In this document: positions 24,424 through 35,556 of the stretch, piece after piece
How the letters are laid out: each line of letters opens with the position of its first letter
Numbering within the stretch: position 1 is the first letter of the stretch
Source of the DNA: an uncultured Sphaerochaeta sp.
Lineage (GTDB): Bacteria; Spirochaetota; Spirochaetia; Sphaerochaetales; Sphaerochaetaceae
DNA: 64,000 nt
Direction: 5' to 3'
NCBI RefSeq assembly: GCF_963676285.1
Contig: NZ_OY781062.1
Coordinates: 347,021 to 411,020, forward strand
Position numbers and translations under genes: made by a program
The notes under the pieces: generated by a model
Told to the model about the DNA's origin: nothing
What the model saw: only the letters and a program-made list of their open reading frames with translations
The model's database searches: none

Positions 24424-24843
24424 ATGATACACGACACGATTGACCAACTCACGTTTTATGCGCCGGCAATACCACATCTGCAACAAGTGGCAATGCTCGA
24501 TACAGCAAGTACTTCAATCGAAGGCTTGCAAGTAAAGTTCTCTCAATCCAATACAGCTCCCTTTGGAGGTACCTTCATGGTACATCCATCAAGGGTATGT
24601 GTTGTGCTTACCTTGCAGGGTAGTGAGTTGCTCGTTACTACATACAGGAGAAAGGATCAGGAAGGGGCGAAGGATGAAAATGGATTCATATCCATCCCAG
24701 ACAGTCAGGTTACCGATGTTATTCGATCTGAAGAAGGAACCTTTACAGCTTTTATGCCGGGAGAGCCCTTCTCCTATGGGATACAGGGAGAGGAAGGTCC
24801 CACGAAAGTAAAACATCTGCTAATTGTTCTGGATGAGAGCTAA
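24424..24843 (+). CDS. YhcH/YjgK/YiaL-like cupin protein
   Basis: A 139-residue protein beginning MIHDTIDQLTFYAPAIP, the usual opening of the YhcH/YjgK/YiaL (DUF386) family. TLQGSELLVTTYRR, ISIPDSQVTDV, TAFMPGEPFSYGIQ and KVKHLLIVLDE fit the family's beta-sandwich core, in which histidine and glutamate usually hold a metal; fewer histidines are visible here than usual. Members are linked to sialic acid and other sugar metabolism. ATG 24424 is used; an upstream in-frame ATG at 24376 would run into the promoter zone. No strong ribosome site is seen. Confidence 0.65.
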   Translation: MIHDTIDQLTFYAPAIPHLQQVAMLDTASTSIEGLQVKFSQSNTAPFGGTFMVHPSRVCVVLTLQGSELLVTTYRRKDQEGAKDENGFISIPDSQVTDVIRSEEGTFTAFMPGEPFSYGIQGEEGPTKVKHLLIVLDES

Positions 24844-24907
24844 TAGGCTTTACAAATGTGTAGTAATATCGTACGAATACTATGTGTATGACTGAGAGGA
24901 GCATAGG

Positions 24908-25948
24908 ATGACAGGAGATCTACAGGTATATATCGGAAATAGCCTTATCGGACGCGGTCTACCAGTACTTGTGCAAACAATGTATGACAGTGCAATTCCC
25001 CATGAAATAGAAGCACTGGAGGAGTTGATTCGCAGGATTGGGAAACTCAACGCAATGGGATGCGATGTTATTCGTTTCTCTTACCCTTCTTTTGAGGATC
25101 ATGATGCGTTTAGGTATCTTTGTGAGAAGAGTCCAATACCAGTTGTTGCCGATATACATTTTGACTACAAACTAGCATTGGATGCACTATCATGTGGAGC
25201 ACACAAGATTAGGATCAATCCAGGTAATATCGGCGCAAAATGGAAAGTTGAAGAGGTGGTGAAGAGCGCAAAGGATCAAGGCAGAGCCATTCGTATAGGC
25301 CTAAATAGTGGATCCTTACCACGTGGAAATGATCCTGCGGAAGTCTTGATGACCAATACTGCTCTTGAGTACCTATCATGGTTTGAGCAATGGGGATTTA
25401 CCAACACAGTAGTCTCCCTGAAAGCAAGTGACACAGAGCTTACCATGAAAGCAAATCGTCTGTTTGCTTCGCAGTGTCCCTACCCACTACATCTTGGAGT
25501 TACAGAAGCTGGTTCGGTAATATCAGCAGTAACTCGTTCTACATGGGCATTGGGTCAACTTCTCAGCGAGGGAATCGGTAATACCCTACGCATCAGCATA
25601 ACCGGTGATATTGAGAGCGAAGTACAGGCAGGTGTTGAACTGCTGAGAACCTTGGGGATGAGAAAGAAAGGCATCAGGATTGTGAGTTGCCCTCGTTGTG
25701 GTAGGCATAGTTTCGATTCCCAGGGATTCCTGGCATCCGTAGAACAAGATCTCCTCACCATCGACAAAGATTTGACTGTTGCCATCATGGGATGCCAGGT
25801 CAATGGTCCGGGTGAGGCAAAGGCAGCCGATCTGGCAATAACTGGTCTAGGTAATAGTATATTTCTCTATGAGAAAGGGAAATTGGTGAAAAAAGTAACG
25901 CAGCAGGAAGCAAAGGCTGCTTTGTTGGAAGCGATAGAACATGCATAA
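24908..25948 (+). CDS. ispG: 4-hydroxy-3-methylbut-2-enyl diphosphate synthase
   Basis: Iron-sulfur enzyme of the MEP isoprenoid pathway that converts methylerythritol cyclodiphosphate to HMBPP. The TIM-barrel part shows [13 protein letters not shown] and [10 protein letters not shown]; the C-terminal cluster domain has CPRCGR and [18 protein letters not shown], giving the three [4Fe-4S] cysteines. The 346-residue length fits the bacterial form without insert. AGGAG precedes ATG 24908. It overlaps uvrA by eight bases and starts the long polycistronic chain to 36.3 kb. Confidence 0.96.
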   Translation: MTGDLQVYIGNSLIGRGLPVLVQTMYDSAIPHEIEALEELIRRIGKLNAMGCDVIRFSYPSFEDHDAFRYLCEKSPIPVVADIHFDYKLALDALSCGAHKIRINPGNIGAKWKVEEVVKSAKDQGRAIRIGLNSGSLPRGNDPAEVLMTNTALEYLSWFEQWGFTNTVVSLKASDTELTMKANRLFASQCPYPLHLGVTEAGSVISAVTRSTWALGQLLSEGIGNTLRISITGDIESEVQAGVELLRTLGMRKKGIRIVSCPRCGRHSFDSQGFLASVEQDLLTIDKDLTVAIMGCQVNGPGEAKAADLAITGLGNSIFLYEKGKLVKKVTQQEAKAALLEAIEHA

Positions 25949-28778
25949 TACGTTGATAATAAAGGGTGCCAGGGAGCACAACCTAAAAAACATCGACTTG
26001 GAATTGAAAAAAGATCAGTTGATCGTTATCAGTGGTCTCTCTGGAAGTGGAAAGAGCTCCTTGGCTTTTGACACCATTTTTGCCGAGGGTCAGAGACGCT
26101 ATGTAGAAAGTCTGAGTTCTTACGCCAGGATGTTTCTTGATAAATTGGACAAGCCTGATGTGGATTATATGGAAGGGCTCAGCCCGGCAATTGCAATCGA
26201 GCAAAAATCAACACATCGTAATCCTCGTTCAACCGTTGGTACCGTCACTGAAATATATGACTATTTCAGACTGTTGTGGGCAAGAGTAGGGAAACCACAC
26301 TGTCATGTCTGCGGTCGAGAAATCAGTGAGATGAGCGTAGATCAGATCATTGATGCAATTTTCAAGGCAGAGGATGGTACTAGGATTATTGTAAGCGCCC
26401 CAGTTGCTATTGGAAGAAAAGGGGAGTTCAAGAAAGTTTTTGAGGATGCCCGTACAGCAGGATTCCAGAGGGTAAAGGTTGATGGAAAAATGCTCAATCT
26501 TGATGAGCAGATTGTCTTGGAAAAGCAATTCAAGCACTCCATCGATATTGTAGTTGATCGCTTGATTCTCAGCAGGGATATCCGATCCAGGCTTGCCTCC
26601 AGTATCGAGACCTCAAACGAGATGACGCAGGGTCTTGTGAAAGTGACTTTTCTCGGGGAAAACGGGGAAGAAAGTTACGAAGAGGTATTCAGTGAGCGTA
26701 ACAGTTGCCCGCATTGCGGCATTACCCTACCTGATCTCGAACCACGATTGTTCAGTTTCAACAATCCCTATGGAGCTTGTCCAGAGTGTAATGGACTGGG
26801 GATCAAAACAGAGTTTGACCCTGACCTCATTATCCCTGACTATTCAAAAAGCTTCAATAAAGGTGCCATTGCCACGATGAACCCTGATGCAAAATGGTCC
26901 AGGTCTCTGGTTGAAGCACTTGCCAAGCACTTACATTTTACCCTTGATACCCCATTCAGCAAACTGCCTGAGGATACCATCAATGCATTGCTTTATGGTA
27001 CCAAGGAACGAGTATTTGTTGAGTACGAGCGAGAGAAGAGTAATCAGACGTATCGGGTTGAAAAACCATTCCCCGGCATCATCCCTGATCTGCAACGTAG
27101 GTACTATGAAACCAACAGTATGCAGATAAAGATGTGGATGAACAGTTTCCAGACAACCAAGGTATGCCCGGTCTGTCATGGCGATCGTCTACGTCAAGAA
27201 GCGCTAGCCGTGACAATCCATGATATGAATATCATGGAAGCAACCCGCCTCTCTGTTAAGAAGGCGCACGCTTTCTTCAATGACCTCACCTTAAGTGATC
27301 AGGAGATCATGATTTCCAATCAGGTACTCAAGGAAATCAGGAGCAGGCTTACATTCCTTAGAAATGTCGGCCTTGACTATCTGACACTCGACAGAAGCAG
27401 TGCCACCCTCAGTGGAGGAGAAGCACAACGTATCCGTCTTGCAACCCAAATTGGATCTGCACTTAGTGGTGTACTCTATGTATTGGACGAGCCGTCCATA
27501 GGATTACATCAAAGGGATAATCAGAAGCTCATCGATACACTCAAACATTTGCGTGATATCGGCAATACTGTACTGGTGGTTGAACATGATGAAGCTACCA
27601 TCAGAGAGGCTGACTACCTGGTTGACCTTGGACCGGGAGCAGGTGTCCATGGCGGGTATATCATAGCTGAGGGAAGACCTGAGGAAGTGGAACATAATCC
27701 TGAAAGCATCACCGGACAGTACCTTGCGGGGACCTTATCCATGGCCATCCCATCCAAAAGACGCAAAGGTTCTGGGAAAGTGATCAGCTTGAAAGGCGCC
27801 AATAAGAATAATCTCAAGTCAGTGGATGTTGATTTCCCCCTTGGAAAACTTATTGTACTCACCGGTGTTTCGGGAAGTGGAAAGAGCTCCCTGTTGAATG
27901 AAGTCCTGCTTCCTGCAGTGAAACGCCAGATGGCGAACAAAAAAGCGAATTATGACGGTTTCAGTGATATCAGTGGGGCTGGACATATCGATAAGGTGAT
28001 CAACATCGACCAGAGCCCCATCGGACGTACTCCACGCAGCAATCCTGCTACATATGTAGGGGTCTTTACCGCTATCAGGGAACTGTTCGCCTCCTTGCCG
28101 GAGAGTAAGGCTAAAGGATACAAGAGTGGCCGTTTCAGTTTCAATGTTGCAGGAGGAAGATGTGAGAACTGCCACGGAGATGGGAACCTGAAGATAGAGA
28201 TGAACTTTCTGCCTGATGTCTATGTAACCTGTGATGTATGTCATGGTAAACGATTCAACAAGGAAACGCTGGCAGTCCATTATAAAGGCAAGAACATCCA
28301 TGATGTTTTGGAAATGACCATAGAAGAGGCAAGTGAGTTCTTTAGTGCAATTCCCAGGATTAAGCGAAAGATAGACACACTTCAGTCAGTTGGCCTTGAG
28401 TATGTAAAACTTGGGCAGAGTGCCCTTACCCTCAGCGGAGGTGAAGCACAACGCGTGAAACTCAGCCTTGAACTCTCTAAAGTGGGGACAGGCAAGACGT
28501 TATATGTTCTGGATGAGCCAACCACAGGGTTGCACTTTGCAGATGTCAAGAAGTTGATGGAAGTACTGAATAGATTGGTAGATGCTGGGAATACGGTAGT
28601 ACTCATCGAGCACAACCTTGATGTCATCATGCAAGCAGATCACCTCATTGACCTTGGCCCGGAAGGAGGGGATGGTGGTGGAATGGTTGTAGCAACAGGA
28701 ACTCCTGAGCAACTTGCACTATGCAAGGAATCCCACACAGGGTATTATTTAGCTCAGATGTTGCATGAAAAAGGTTGA
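25941..28778 (+). CDS. uvrA: Excinuclease ABC subunit A
   Basis: Damage-recognition ATPase of nucleotide excision repair. The 945-residue protein has two ABC modules: Walker [15 protein letters not shown] near residue 31 and [13 protein letters not shown] near 642, two LSGGEAQR signatures, and Walker [14 protein letters not shown] and [13 protein letters not shown]. Zinc-binding CxxC pairs are present (CHVCGR, CPHCG with [14 protein letters not shown] with CDVCHGKRF). It is full length. The 5' end overlaps ispG and the 3' end overlaps lptD by 14 bases. Confidence 0.98.
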   Translation: MHNTLIIKGAREHNLKNIDLELKKDQLIVISGLSGSGKSSLAFDTIFAEGQRRYVESLSSYARMFLDKLDKPDVDYMEGLSPAIAIEQKSTHRNPRSTVGTVTEIYDYFRLLWARVGKPHCHVCGREISEMSVDQIIDAIFKAEDGTRIIVSAPVAIGRKGEFKKVFEDARTAGFQRVKVDGKMLNLDEQIVLEKQFKHSIDIVVDRLILSRDIRSRLASSIETSNEMTQGLVKVTFLGENGEESYEEVFSERNSCPHCGITLPDLEPRLFSFNNPYGACPECNGLGIKTEFDPDLIIPDYSKSFNKGAIATMNPDAKWSRSLVEALAKHLHFTLDTPFSKLPEDTINALLYGTKERVFVEYEREKSNQTYRVEKPFPGIIPDLQRRYYETNSMQIKMWMNSFQTTKVCPVCHGDRLRQEALAVTIHDMNIMEATRLSVKKAHAFFNDLTLSDQEIMISNQVLKEIRSRLTFLRNVGLDYLTLDRSSATLSGGEAQRIRLATQIGSALSGVLYVLDEPSIGLHQRDNQKLIDTLKHLRDIGNTVLVVEHDEATIREADYLVDLGPGAGVHGGYIIAEGRPEEVEHNPESITGQYLAGTLSMAIPSKRRKGSGKVISLKGANKNNLKSVDVDFPLGKLIVLTGVSGSGKSSLLNEVLLPAVKRQMANKKANYDGFSDISGAGHIDKVINIDQSPIGRTPRSNPATYVGVFTAIRELFASLPESKAKGYKSGRFSFNVAGGRCENCHGDGNLKIEMNFLPDVYVTCDVCHGKRFNKETLAVHYKGKNIHDVLEMTIEEASEFFSAIPRIKRKIDTLQSVGLEYVKLGQSALTLSGGEAQRVKLSLELSKVGTGKTLYVLDEPTTGLHFADVKKLMEVLNRLVDAGNTVVLIEHNLDVIMQADHLIDLGPEGGDGGGMVVATGTPEQLALCKESHTGYYLAQMLHEKG

Positions 28779-31700
28779 GAAACACGGATTACCAATACTG
28801 ATGATTCTGGCTCTACTTATTTTAGGGAGCCAGTTTCTCTATGCCCAAGATACTTCCTTGTTGCTTGCCTTGCGTATCGAACGTGCCAGCGAAGAAGAGC
28901 TTATCGAGATGGCTGAGCTTAGGGGTATCAAAGCAGAGGACCCTGCTGCTATCCGTGAAGCACTGTACGAGTATCATGCGATTGAGCATAGTCGCATAAC
29001 CTTCGATAAGGAGGAGGAATCCTACAGACTTGAGGTAACGCAAGCAAGGATAATGCATACAGATGCTGATTCCTCTCTTCTCACGCTTTCAGGGGATGTC
29101 ATTGTCTCGTTTATAGGTGAGGGAAAACAGGAGCCCAAGCAGCTCAAGGCACAGAATGTGCTCATTGACCTTTCCCATACCTTGCTAACCGCTTCAGGTT
29201 CTGTGTTGTTTGAGGATAGGGGTGCTGATGCTGCCTTGCAAGCGATAGAAGGAAGCATCGTTACCTTTGATTGGTCGGATGAGACACTGACCATCAGTGG
29301 GGCAACAACCAAGAGTGATCGTGAGAACAGTGAGGATGAAAATGTCAGTATCTATACCTCGGGAAGCCTTATCACTTATAAAGGCGCGGATGGTGGAATA
29401 TATTATCAGGACGGGCAGATCGGCACACGTTCAGAGGACCCTCTCTCATCCATCAGGGCTGATCGGTTAAGCTTCCTCTCAGGCGGGGATCTCATGGTTC
29501 ATGACGCTGCCTTGTATCTTGGTCGTGTTCCCGTTTTCTGGACGCCTTTCTTCTTTTTTCCCGGAAACCAGATGGTGGGAAATCCTGCTCTCGGATTCAC
29601 CAGTGACCGGGGAATGTTTGTTTCTACAACCTGGGAAGTATATGGATCATATCCAAAATTCGAAGAGAGTGATCAATCCAGTATAACCAAGCTGTTAAGT
29701 TCTCCTGATAAAGGACCCAAGTCCCCAGGGAAGGTTCTCTATACGAATACTGGAGAACTTTCTGCTGTTCAGTCCTGGGCAAAAGAAACAGATTCTTATC
29801 TCACATTCTTCTTTGATGCATATGAGAACGCGGGATTGCATGCAGGCTATGACAGCAAGACAACGTTCTTCTCAAAACGCCTTACATTCAACTCCCTTTC
29901 TGCATTTGCGTTATATCCCTTGGGGACAAGCCCAATTGCACTTTATTCTGATGTAGGATACAATAGGTACTATCTTAATCAGGGGATCAAACTAAGCACC
30001 ACTTGGGCGAAGCTTGATATTTCAATGCCCCTCTATTCAGACCCAAAAGTGCTACGTATGTATGGGAACCGTCTTACATCCTTCTCCTTTGATGCATTGC
30101 TGGGAAAGAATCAGGAGTTTCCCACAACCTATACCTCTGATATCACCAGTTATACTTGGAAGATGAAAGGATCATTCTCGCTTCCAACCAGCACACTTTC
30201 GCCATATATTTCTTCATTGAATATCTCCAACCTAGAAGCTGATGCGCTGTTCAAATGGCAAGATGATGGCCCTGCATACTCCTATGTGTTGCAGCAGATG
30301 CATCTTCCTCTTTTTTCTCTTAATCTCAAAGGCACTCTGCTTGATTATTCCTCTAAAGACTCCAAGACATCAGAAAGCAAAAAGACAGTTGAAGAAAAGG
30401 AAAGGGATATCTTGTTACCCGAGGCATACCAAATTACCGTGGTCAACAGTGGGAACGCTTCGAAACAGAATAAAAAGCTATTCTCTCTCTCCTACTCATT
30501 GGAAGAAAAGCTTACACATACCCTAGATGCAACTCTTGGCGTGATTGATTGGGATGAAGCATATCTTTACAGTCTTACAAAAGGTTCTGTTGCACTGAAA
30601 GCTTCTCCTAATACCAATCTCTTCACAATTTCGAGCGAATTACTCCCACAGATTACCTTCCTGGAAGACCAGAGCAAGAGCATCTATAAAAGCTATGCAT
30701 ATCAACTCTTCAATGTAAATACGGTTTCTGTTCCATCCATTGGCTTGACCTATACCTTGAGCCAACGTCTGTATCGTTATCAGGAAAACTACGAGAAACC
30801 GCTCGGTAGCCCAGTAGAGATTATCAAGCAGGAGTATGCGTTTGACGATGAGTCTGTGACAGTTCATCAGGTCCGCTTCCAGCAGTCTTTTCCGCTTGGG
30901 GAAGCAACCATGACGCCCAGTGTAACTGCAAGCCTCTATCCTGTAAAACAGAGTTTACTTCCAAGTCTGAAATATGTAATGGGACCTATCTCACTCTCCT
31001 CATCACTGCTCTTCAGCGAATATGAGTCCTCTTTACGCAAGGATACCTTGAAATCATCAATCAGCTATACCTCTAAACCTTTTTCTGCTTCTCTATCTGG
31101 GTCATACGATTTTACGAAGACCATTACTTCATGGGAAGATGCCATGCATCTTGAGGGAACAGTCAAGGAACAGTTCTTTTCATCCTTTCTCACCATGTCA
31201 CAGAGGTTTTCATTCTCATTCCTTACCAGTGATGGAAAACCAAACTATTTTGATCATATCACGTATGATGCTGCAATTCCTCATCTCAAGGTGACCTATG
31301 CATTGGAAGGGGAGGCCTCAGCCTTGCAAGCCAAAAAATTGCAAGTCGATATTGCAGGTAAGGATATACAAATAAGGTGGTGGAAGAAACGTATAGCCCT
31401 CTCATTGGGCATAGACTCTTCCCTCAAGTTCTTTTATCAGGACCGATACGCAAGTTCCTTTTCAATAACAGCATCAGCACGTCTCCAGATTGCTGAGTTT
31501 TTGGATATAACGCTTGCGGCAAAAAGCACAAATACCGGATTTTTCCATTATTATGATACTGATGATTCCCTCTCTTACTCATTGCTTTGGAAAGATCTGC
31601 TGAGAAGCTTTGACTTCACTGGAGATGGAAGATATAATACGCAATTTAACCTCAGTGAACTCTCACTTACCTTGGAGCACGACCTTGAAGATTGGTCACT

Positions 31701-31860
31701 GAATTGTAAATACAGCGGAAGTGTTGTATTATCGAACAACCAATACAGCTGGGTACCAACGGTTTCGGTCTACTTGACTTGGAACACGATTCCCGAGCTG
31801 GATGTGGAAGAGACATGGACGCAAGACAACAGTGTATGGACGCGTTCATCCTCCTCATAG
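28765..31860 (+). CDS. lptD: LptD/OstA-like outer-membrane assembly protein
   Basis: A 1031-residue protein with a signal peptide (about 1-27, ending LYAQD). A short helical segment ([28 protein letters not shown] style, about 37-70) precedes an OstA/LptA-like jelly-roll region (about 85-240), and the rest is rich in alternating aromatic and polar strands ending in an aromatic-rich tail, as in a large beta-barrel. [16 protein letters not shown] is the usual junction motif of LptD. It is longer than Escherichia coli LptD and nearly free of cysteine, so the disulfide pattern of E. coli is absent. It starts inside uvrA and is followed by phoH. Confidence 0.8.
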   Translation: MKKVEKHGLPILMILALLILGSQFLYAQDTSLLLALRIERASEEELIEMAELRGIKAEDPAAIREALYEYHAIEHSRITFDKEEESYRLEVTQARIMHTDADSSLLTLSGDVIVSFIGEGKQEPKQLKAQNVLIDLSHTLLTASGSVLFEDRGADAALQAIEGSIVTFDWSDETLTISGATTKSDRENSEDENVSIYTSGSLITYKGADGGIYYQDGQIGTRSEDPLSSIRADRLSFLSGGDLMVHDAALYLGRVPVFWTPFFFFPGNQMVGNPALGFTSDRGMFVSTTWEVYGSYPKFEESDQSSITKLLSSPDKGPKSPGKVLYTNTGELSAVQSWAKETDSYLTFFFDAYENAGLHAGYDSKTTFFSKRLTFNSLSAFALYPLGTSPIALYSDVGYNRYYLNQGIKLSTTWAKLDISMPLYSDPKVLRMYGNRLTSFSFDALLGKNQEFPTTYTSDITSYTWKMKGSFSLPTSTLSPYISSLNISNLEADALFKWQDDGPAYSYVLQQMHLPLFSLNLKGTLLDYSSKDSKTSESKKTVEEKERDILLPEAYQITVVNSGNASKQNKKLFSLSYSLEEKLTHTLDATLGVIDWDEAYLYSLTKGSVALKASPNTNLFTISSELLPQITFLEDQSKSIYKSYAYQLFNVNTVSVPSIGLTYTLSQRLYRYQENYEKPLGSPVEIIKQEYAFDDESVTVHQVRFQQSFPLGEATMTPSVTASLYPVKQSLLPSLKYVMGPISLSSSLLFSEYESSLRKDTLKSSISYTSKPFSASLSGSYDFTKTITSWEDAMHLEGTVKEQFFSSFLTMSQRFSFSFLTSDGKPNYFDHITYDAAIPHLKVTYALEGEASALQAKKLQVDIAGKDIQIRWWKKRIALSLGIDSSLKFFYQDRYASSFSITASARLQIAEFLDITLAAKSTNTGFFHYYDTDDSLSYSLLWKDLLRSFDFTGDGRYNTQFNLSELSLTLEHDLEDWSLNCKYSGSVVLSNNQYSWVPTVSVYLTWNTIPELDVEETWTQDNSVWTRSSSS

Positions 31861-31868
31861 GATTATGC

Positions 31869-32837
31869 ATGGATAGAAGTGTGGAATTTTCCAATGAAGA
31901 ACAGATGGAACGGGTGCTGGGTATCAATGATCGGAATCTTCCTTATCTAGAGGCGTTGCTTGGATGTGATCTGTTTGTAAAAGGCAATTCGCTTTCCTGC
32001 CTGAGCAAAGATGAACAAGTCACCAACCGATTTCTCTCCTTGATGGCACGCTTGCAGAAACTTGCAGAGAATCAGCACTATTTCAGTGAAACAGAAATTT
32101 TCATGGAATACCAAGGCATGAAAAGCGACCAACCAATCCAGGAACTGCTCTCCAGTGACCAATGGGAAAAACCGTATATCATGGTTCATAATCGTTTTGC
32201 TTATCCCAAGAGTCGGATGCAGGAGCAATACATCAAAAGTATGATGGAGAACCAGATTGTTTTTGGTATCGGTCCTGCTGGTACTGGCAAGACTTTCTTG
32301 GCAGTAGCCTATGCACTTGGGCAGTTGTTGAGTGGGAAGAAACACAAAATTATTCTCACACGACCGATTGTTGAAGCAGGGGAGAGCCTAGGCTTCTTGC
32401 CTGGTGATCTTGCCCAGAAGATAAACCCTTACCTAAGGCCGCTTTACGATGCAATGGAAGCCATGGTCAGTATACAGAATATCAGGCGTTTGGAAGAGAA
32501 TGGGAGCATTGAGATCGCCCCTCTTGCTTATATGAGAGGAAGGAGTCTTCAAAATGCGACAGTCATTCTTGATGAAGCACAGAATACCACCAAGGAACAG
32601 ATGAAGATGTTCCTTACCCGTCTTGGCGAAAATGCCAATGCAATCATCACAGGGGATATCAGTCAGGTTGATCTTCCAAGGCACAAGGATAGTGGATTGA
32701 TCCATGCAATGCAGATTCTGCAAGGAATTACAGGCCTCGATTTCATACGTTTCGATTCTCGCGATGTGGTACGCTCCCGAATTGTGCAGCATATTGTAAA
32801 TGCGTATGCAGGGGATGAAGGGAACGAAAAATCATGA
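31869..32837 (+). CDS. phoH: PhoH-family ATPase
   Basis: A 322-residue PhoH-like protein. An N-terminal region with GINDRNLPYLEALLGCDL is followed by the ATPase domain with Walker A GPAGTGKT near residue 135, the RPIVEAGESLGFLPGDL motif and Walker B VILDEAQNTT. The family is linked to RNA metabolism and usually sits with ybeY, as here. ATG 31869 gives the normal N terminus; earlier in-frame ATGs lie in lptD. It overlaps pgpH by four bases. Confidence 0.93.
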   Translation: MDRSVEFSNEEQMERVLGINDRNLPYLEALLGCDLFVKGNSLSCLSKDEQVTNRFLSLMARLQKLAENQHYFSETEIFMEYQGMKSDQPIQELLSSDQWEKPYIMVHNRFAYPKSRMQEQYIKSMMENQIVFGIGPAGTGKTFLAVAYALGQLLSGKKHKIILTRPIVEAGESLGFLPGDLAQKINPYLRPLYDAMEAMVSIQNIRRLEENGSIEIAPLAYMRGRSLQNATVILDEAQNTTKEQMKMFLTRLGENANAIITGDISQVDLPRHKDSGLIHAMQILQGITGLDFIRFDSRDVVRSRIVQHIVNAYAGDEGNEKS

Positions 32838-35044
32838 TAAAGAAAATACAAATTTCTGAACGTAAACAGAAAAAACGTGAGCTTCAACAACAACTCTCTC
32901 TCATCTTAATGGTTCTTACCGTTTTCCTGGCAATGGTGGTGCCGCTTTTGAGTACTCACTCCAGTGGATCGGGTCTCAAGGACTTGGGATTACAGTATAC
33001 AGAGGGAGAACTATCCAGTGAGGATATTTTTGCTACAAGCAGTTTCCAATACGTTGATGATGAACAAACCCAAAAGCTCATAGAACAACGAATGCAGGAA
33101 GTACTTCCGTATTTCAGTTATTCACTTAGATCATCTACCATTACCAGCAGGCGTTTAGAGAATTTTCTTGCGCTATTTCATCAAGAAAACCTAGACTCCA
33201 GAACCTTCCTGGAGAAGGAAGGACTCAATGATGAGCGCAATGTGGTGGAAAGAATTGCAGAACTGGCACCTGACCAACAACAATTGTTGCTGCAAGCACT
33301 TGAAGAAACAGGCAGCTATGTCCTGAAACGAGGATTGTTTGATGAAGATGAAGTGAATACCGTTCGTTCCCAAGGCTATGAGGAACTTCTGGTTAGAAAT
33401 AGTCTTCTCCAGCAAGAAAGCAGTGAACCTTCCAAGCAAACCATTGATTCGCTGCTGACGAAAAAGAATCTTCCTTCACAGCTGTCTTCTCTGCTGCAGC
33501 CATACGAGCTTATAGATAGTCAGTTCCAACCATATCTTGTACTTGATGCACTGGAGATGCTTTTAGACCCAAATGTAGATTATGAAGCTGTTGAAACACT
33601 GGCACTAAGGGAGGAAGCTGCTGCAGAGATTCCCGAGCAGGTGATAACCATAGAACGGGGAGAAAAGATCATTGCCAAGGATACGGTGGTCACAAGCTCA
33701 CAGATTGACCTGCTGCAATTGATGGGATCGAACAGCTTTCAGTATACAATCCTTGAACTGATTGGCAGGGCTATTTTCATTCTGCTTTCCACCAGTGTTT
33801 CAGTATATGTCTTTATTCAATTCCTGCATGCAGAAAAGCGATTATATCTCTATTTGAATCTCATGCTTGTTTCCGTATCATTGTCATTGGTCGCAATGTA
33901 TGTTGTCAGTCTGTTTTCTGCTTCACGCTCCTCTTTGTTTCTGGACTCCTATCTACCTGTTTTCTTTGCACCGCTCTTTACCAGTCATATCACCAGCAAG
34001 AAACGCCTAGGTTTGGTCAGCGCCTTTCTTCTTGCTTGTTATGCAACTCTGATGGAACAGTCGAGTTCTATTACGTTTTTCTTCGTTTTGACCATCAGTG
34101 GTGTATGTCTTTACTTTTTCCGCTATACCATTAAGCGTATTGATGATGTATTCAATTGGTTCTATGCTTGTGTGATCAGCAGTTTTGCTGCACTTGCACT
34201 GTATATGCTGGAAGCATTGCCCCTTCATCAGGTAATGCCTCTTGTCGGTGGGATGATTTTGAATATAACCATAACTCTGGTATTTTTGGAAGCTTTCGTT
34301 CCTTTGGGTGAAAAACTCTTCAATATTCCTACAGCATATCGTCTTAGCGAGCTTGCATTCAGTGCAAGCCCGGTGCTTGACCGGTTGGAATCTGTAGCGC
34401 AAGGAACGTTTAATCATAGCAGGAATGTGGCTGATCTGAGCTTCAATGCAGCTCGCTCCATTGGAGCAAATGCCATGCTCGCACGAGTAGGCGGGATGTA
34501 TCATGATATAGGGAAGGCTGACCATCCTGAATATTTCATCGAGAACCAGAGTGGGGATAACAAACATGATGAAATCAAACCATCCCTCTCTGCAGCAATC
34601 ATCAAGAGTCATGTAAAACTTGGATTGGAGAAGGGAAGGGAGGCAGGTCTTCCTCAGGAGGTGCTGGATATCATCAGCCAACATCATGGCAATGATATCA
34701 TCCAATTCTTCTATAATGAGGCAAAGAACCAGGCCCAAGCTGCGGGAATGGATGTAAAAGAAGATGATTTTAAATACAATGGGAATCCACCAGCTTTTCC
34801 CGAATCTGCAATTGTTATGCTTGCTGATTGCGTGGAAGCTGCCAGCCGGACCTTGAAACGGCCAAACCACTCGAAGTATGAAAAACTGGTACACTCGCTT
34901 ATCATGGGAAAGTTGGAGAGGGACCAACTCAAGAACAGTCAACTCTCCCTCACAGACCTTGACCAGATAGAGGATGCGTTTGTGCAAACATTGCTTGGAC
35001 GCGATCACCGCCGTATTGAATATCCATCAGAGCAGAAAGGATAA
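32834..35044 (+). CDS. pgpH: Membrane HD-domain c-di-AMP phosphodiesterase, PgpH type
   Basis: A 736-residue protein. One N-terminal membrane helix (about 22-42) leads to an extracytoplasmic 7TMR-HDED domain (about 45-290), then about seven membrane helices (about 305-490) and a cytoplasmic HD domain with HSRNVADLS, GGMYHDIGKADHPEYF and ISQHHGND. This layout is that of Listeria PgpH, which degrades cyclic di-AMP. Gene position between phoH and ybeY is the same as in many bacteria. The activity is inferred; no di-AMP cyclase gene is in the window. Confidence 0.9.
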   Translation: MIKKIQISERKQKKRELQQQLSLILMVLTVFLAMVVPLLSTHSSGSGLKDLGLQYTEGELSSEDIFATSSFQYVDDEQTQKLIEQRMQEVLPYFSYSLRSSTITSRRLENFLALFHQENLDSRTFLEKEGLNDERNVVERIAELAPDQQQLLLQALEETGSYVLKRGLFDEDEVNTVRSQGYEELLVRNSLLQQESSEPSKQTIDSLLTKKNLPSQLSSLLQPYELIDSQFQPYLVLDALEMLLDPNVDYEAVETLALREEAAAEIPEQVITIERGEKIIAKDTVVTSSQIDLLQLMGSNSFQYTILELIGRAIFILLSTSVSVYVFIQFLHAEKRLYLYLNLMLVSVSLSLVAMYVVSLFSASRSSLFLDSYLPVFFAPLFTSHITSKKRLGLVSAFLLACYATLMEQSSSITFFFVLTISGVCLYFFRYTIKRIDDVFNWFYACVISSFAALALYMLEALPLHQVMPLVGGMILNITITLVFLEAFVPLGEKLFNIPTAYRLSELAFSASPVLDRLESVAQGTFNHSRNVADLSFNAARSIGANAMLARVGGMYHDIGKADHPEYFIENQSGDNKHDEIKPSLSAAIIKSHVKLGLEKGREAGLPQEVLDIISQHHGNDIIQFFYNEAKNQAQAAGMDVKEDDFKYNGNPPAFPESAIVMLADCVEAASRTLKRPNHSKYEKLVHSLIMGKLERDQLKNSQLSLTDLDQIEDAFVQTLLGRDHRRIEYPSEQKG

Positions 35045-35052
35045 CCAGGACA

Positions 35053-35556
35053 ATGAATAATAGTTATTATATTGATGTTTCCTATGAGGATGAGCAGTAT
35101 GCCAGACAGGCACCCTCACAGGTGGTTGTTGAACATCTGGAAAAGGTGCTCGCAACACTTGAACAGCCAAGTTGTGAATGTTCTGTTAGCTTTGTAAGCG
35201 ATGATACCATTCAGGAATTAAATAGAACGTATCGGGACAAGGACGAACCTACAGATATCCTGTCATTCGTTCAGGAAGAAGATGTAGAAGATTTTTCTTG
35301 GCCTGAAGTACAAGTAGGATTGATTGATGGTCCGCCAGAGGAAATCAGGGTACTGGGAGACATGGTAATCTCTCTTGATGCCTTGAAAAGAAATGCACTA
35401 TCCTTTAGTGTAGAACCAGATGAAGAGTTGTTTCGACTCTTGATCCATGGCTTGCTTCACCTTCTCGGTGAAGATCATTCCAGCAATGATGCTGATGAGC
35501 CGATGTTGATCAAGCAAGAGGAACTTCTCCATCAATTGAGGGGGAGCAAACGTTGA
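35053..35556 (+). CDS. ybeY: Endoribonuclease YbeY
   Basis: Zinc-dependent single-strand endoribonuclease for 16S rRNA 3' end processing and ribosome quality control. The 167-residue protein has LNRTYRDKDEPTDILSF and the metal motif HGLLHLLGEDHS (about 132-143) with three histidines. It follows pgpH after eight bases and overlaps the TTG start of the CBS protein by four. The acidic insert between the two motifs (EEDVEDF) is a minor variation. Confidence 0.96.
   Translation: MNNSYYIDVSYEDEQYARQAPSQVVVEHLEKVLATLEQPSCECSVSFVSDDTIQELNRTYRDKDEPTDILSFVQEEDVEDFSWPEVQVGLIDGPPEEIRVLGDMVISLDALKRNALSFSVEPDEELFRLLIHGLLHLLGEDHSSNDADEPMLIKQEELLHQLRGSKR

Noticed and set aside
34007-35008. Long open frame of 333 codons on the minus strand inside pgpH
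   Set aside because: It lies wholly antisense to a clear HD-domain gene, has no ribosome site and no recognisable motif.
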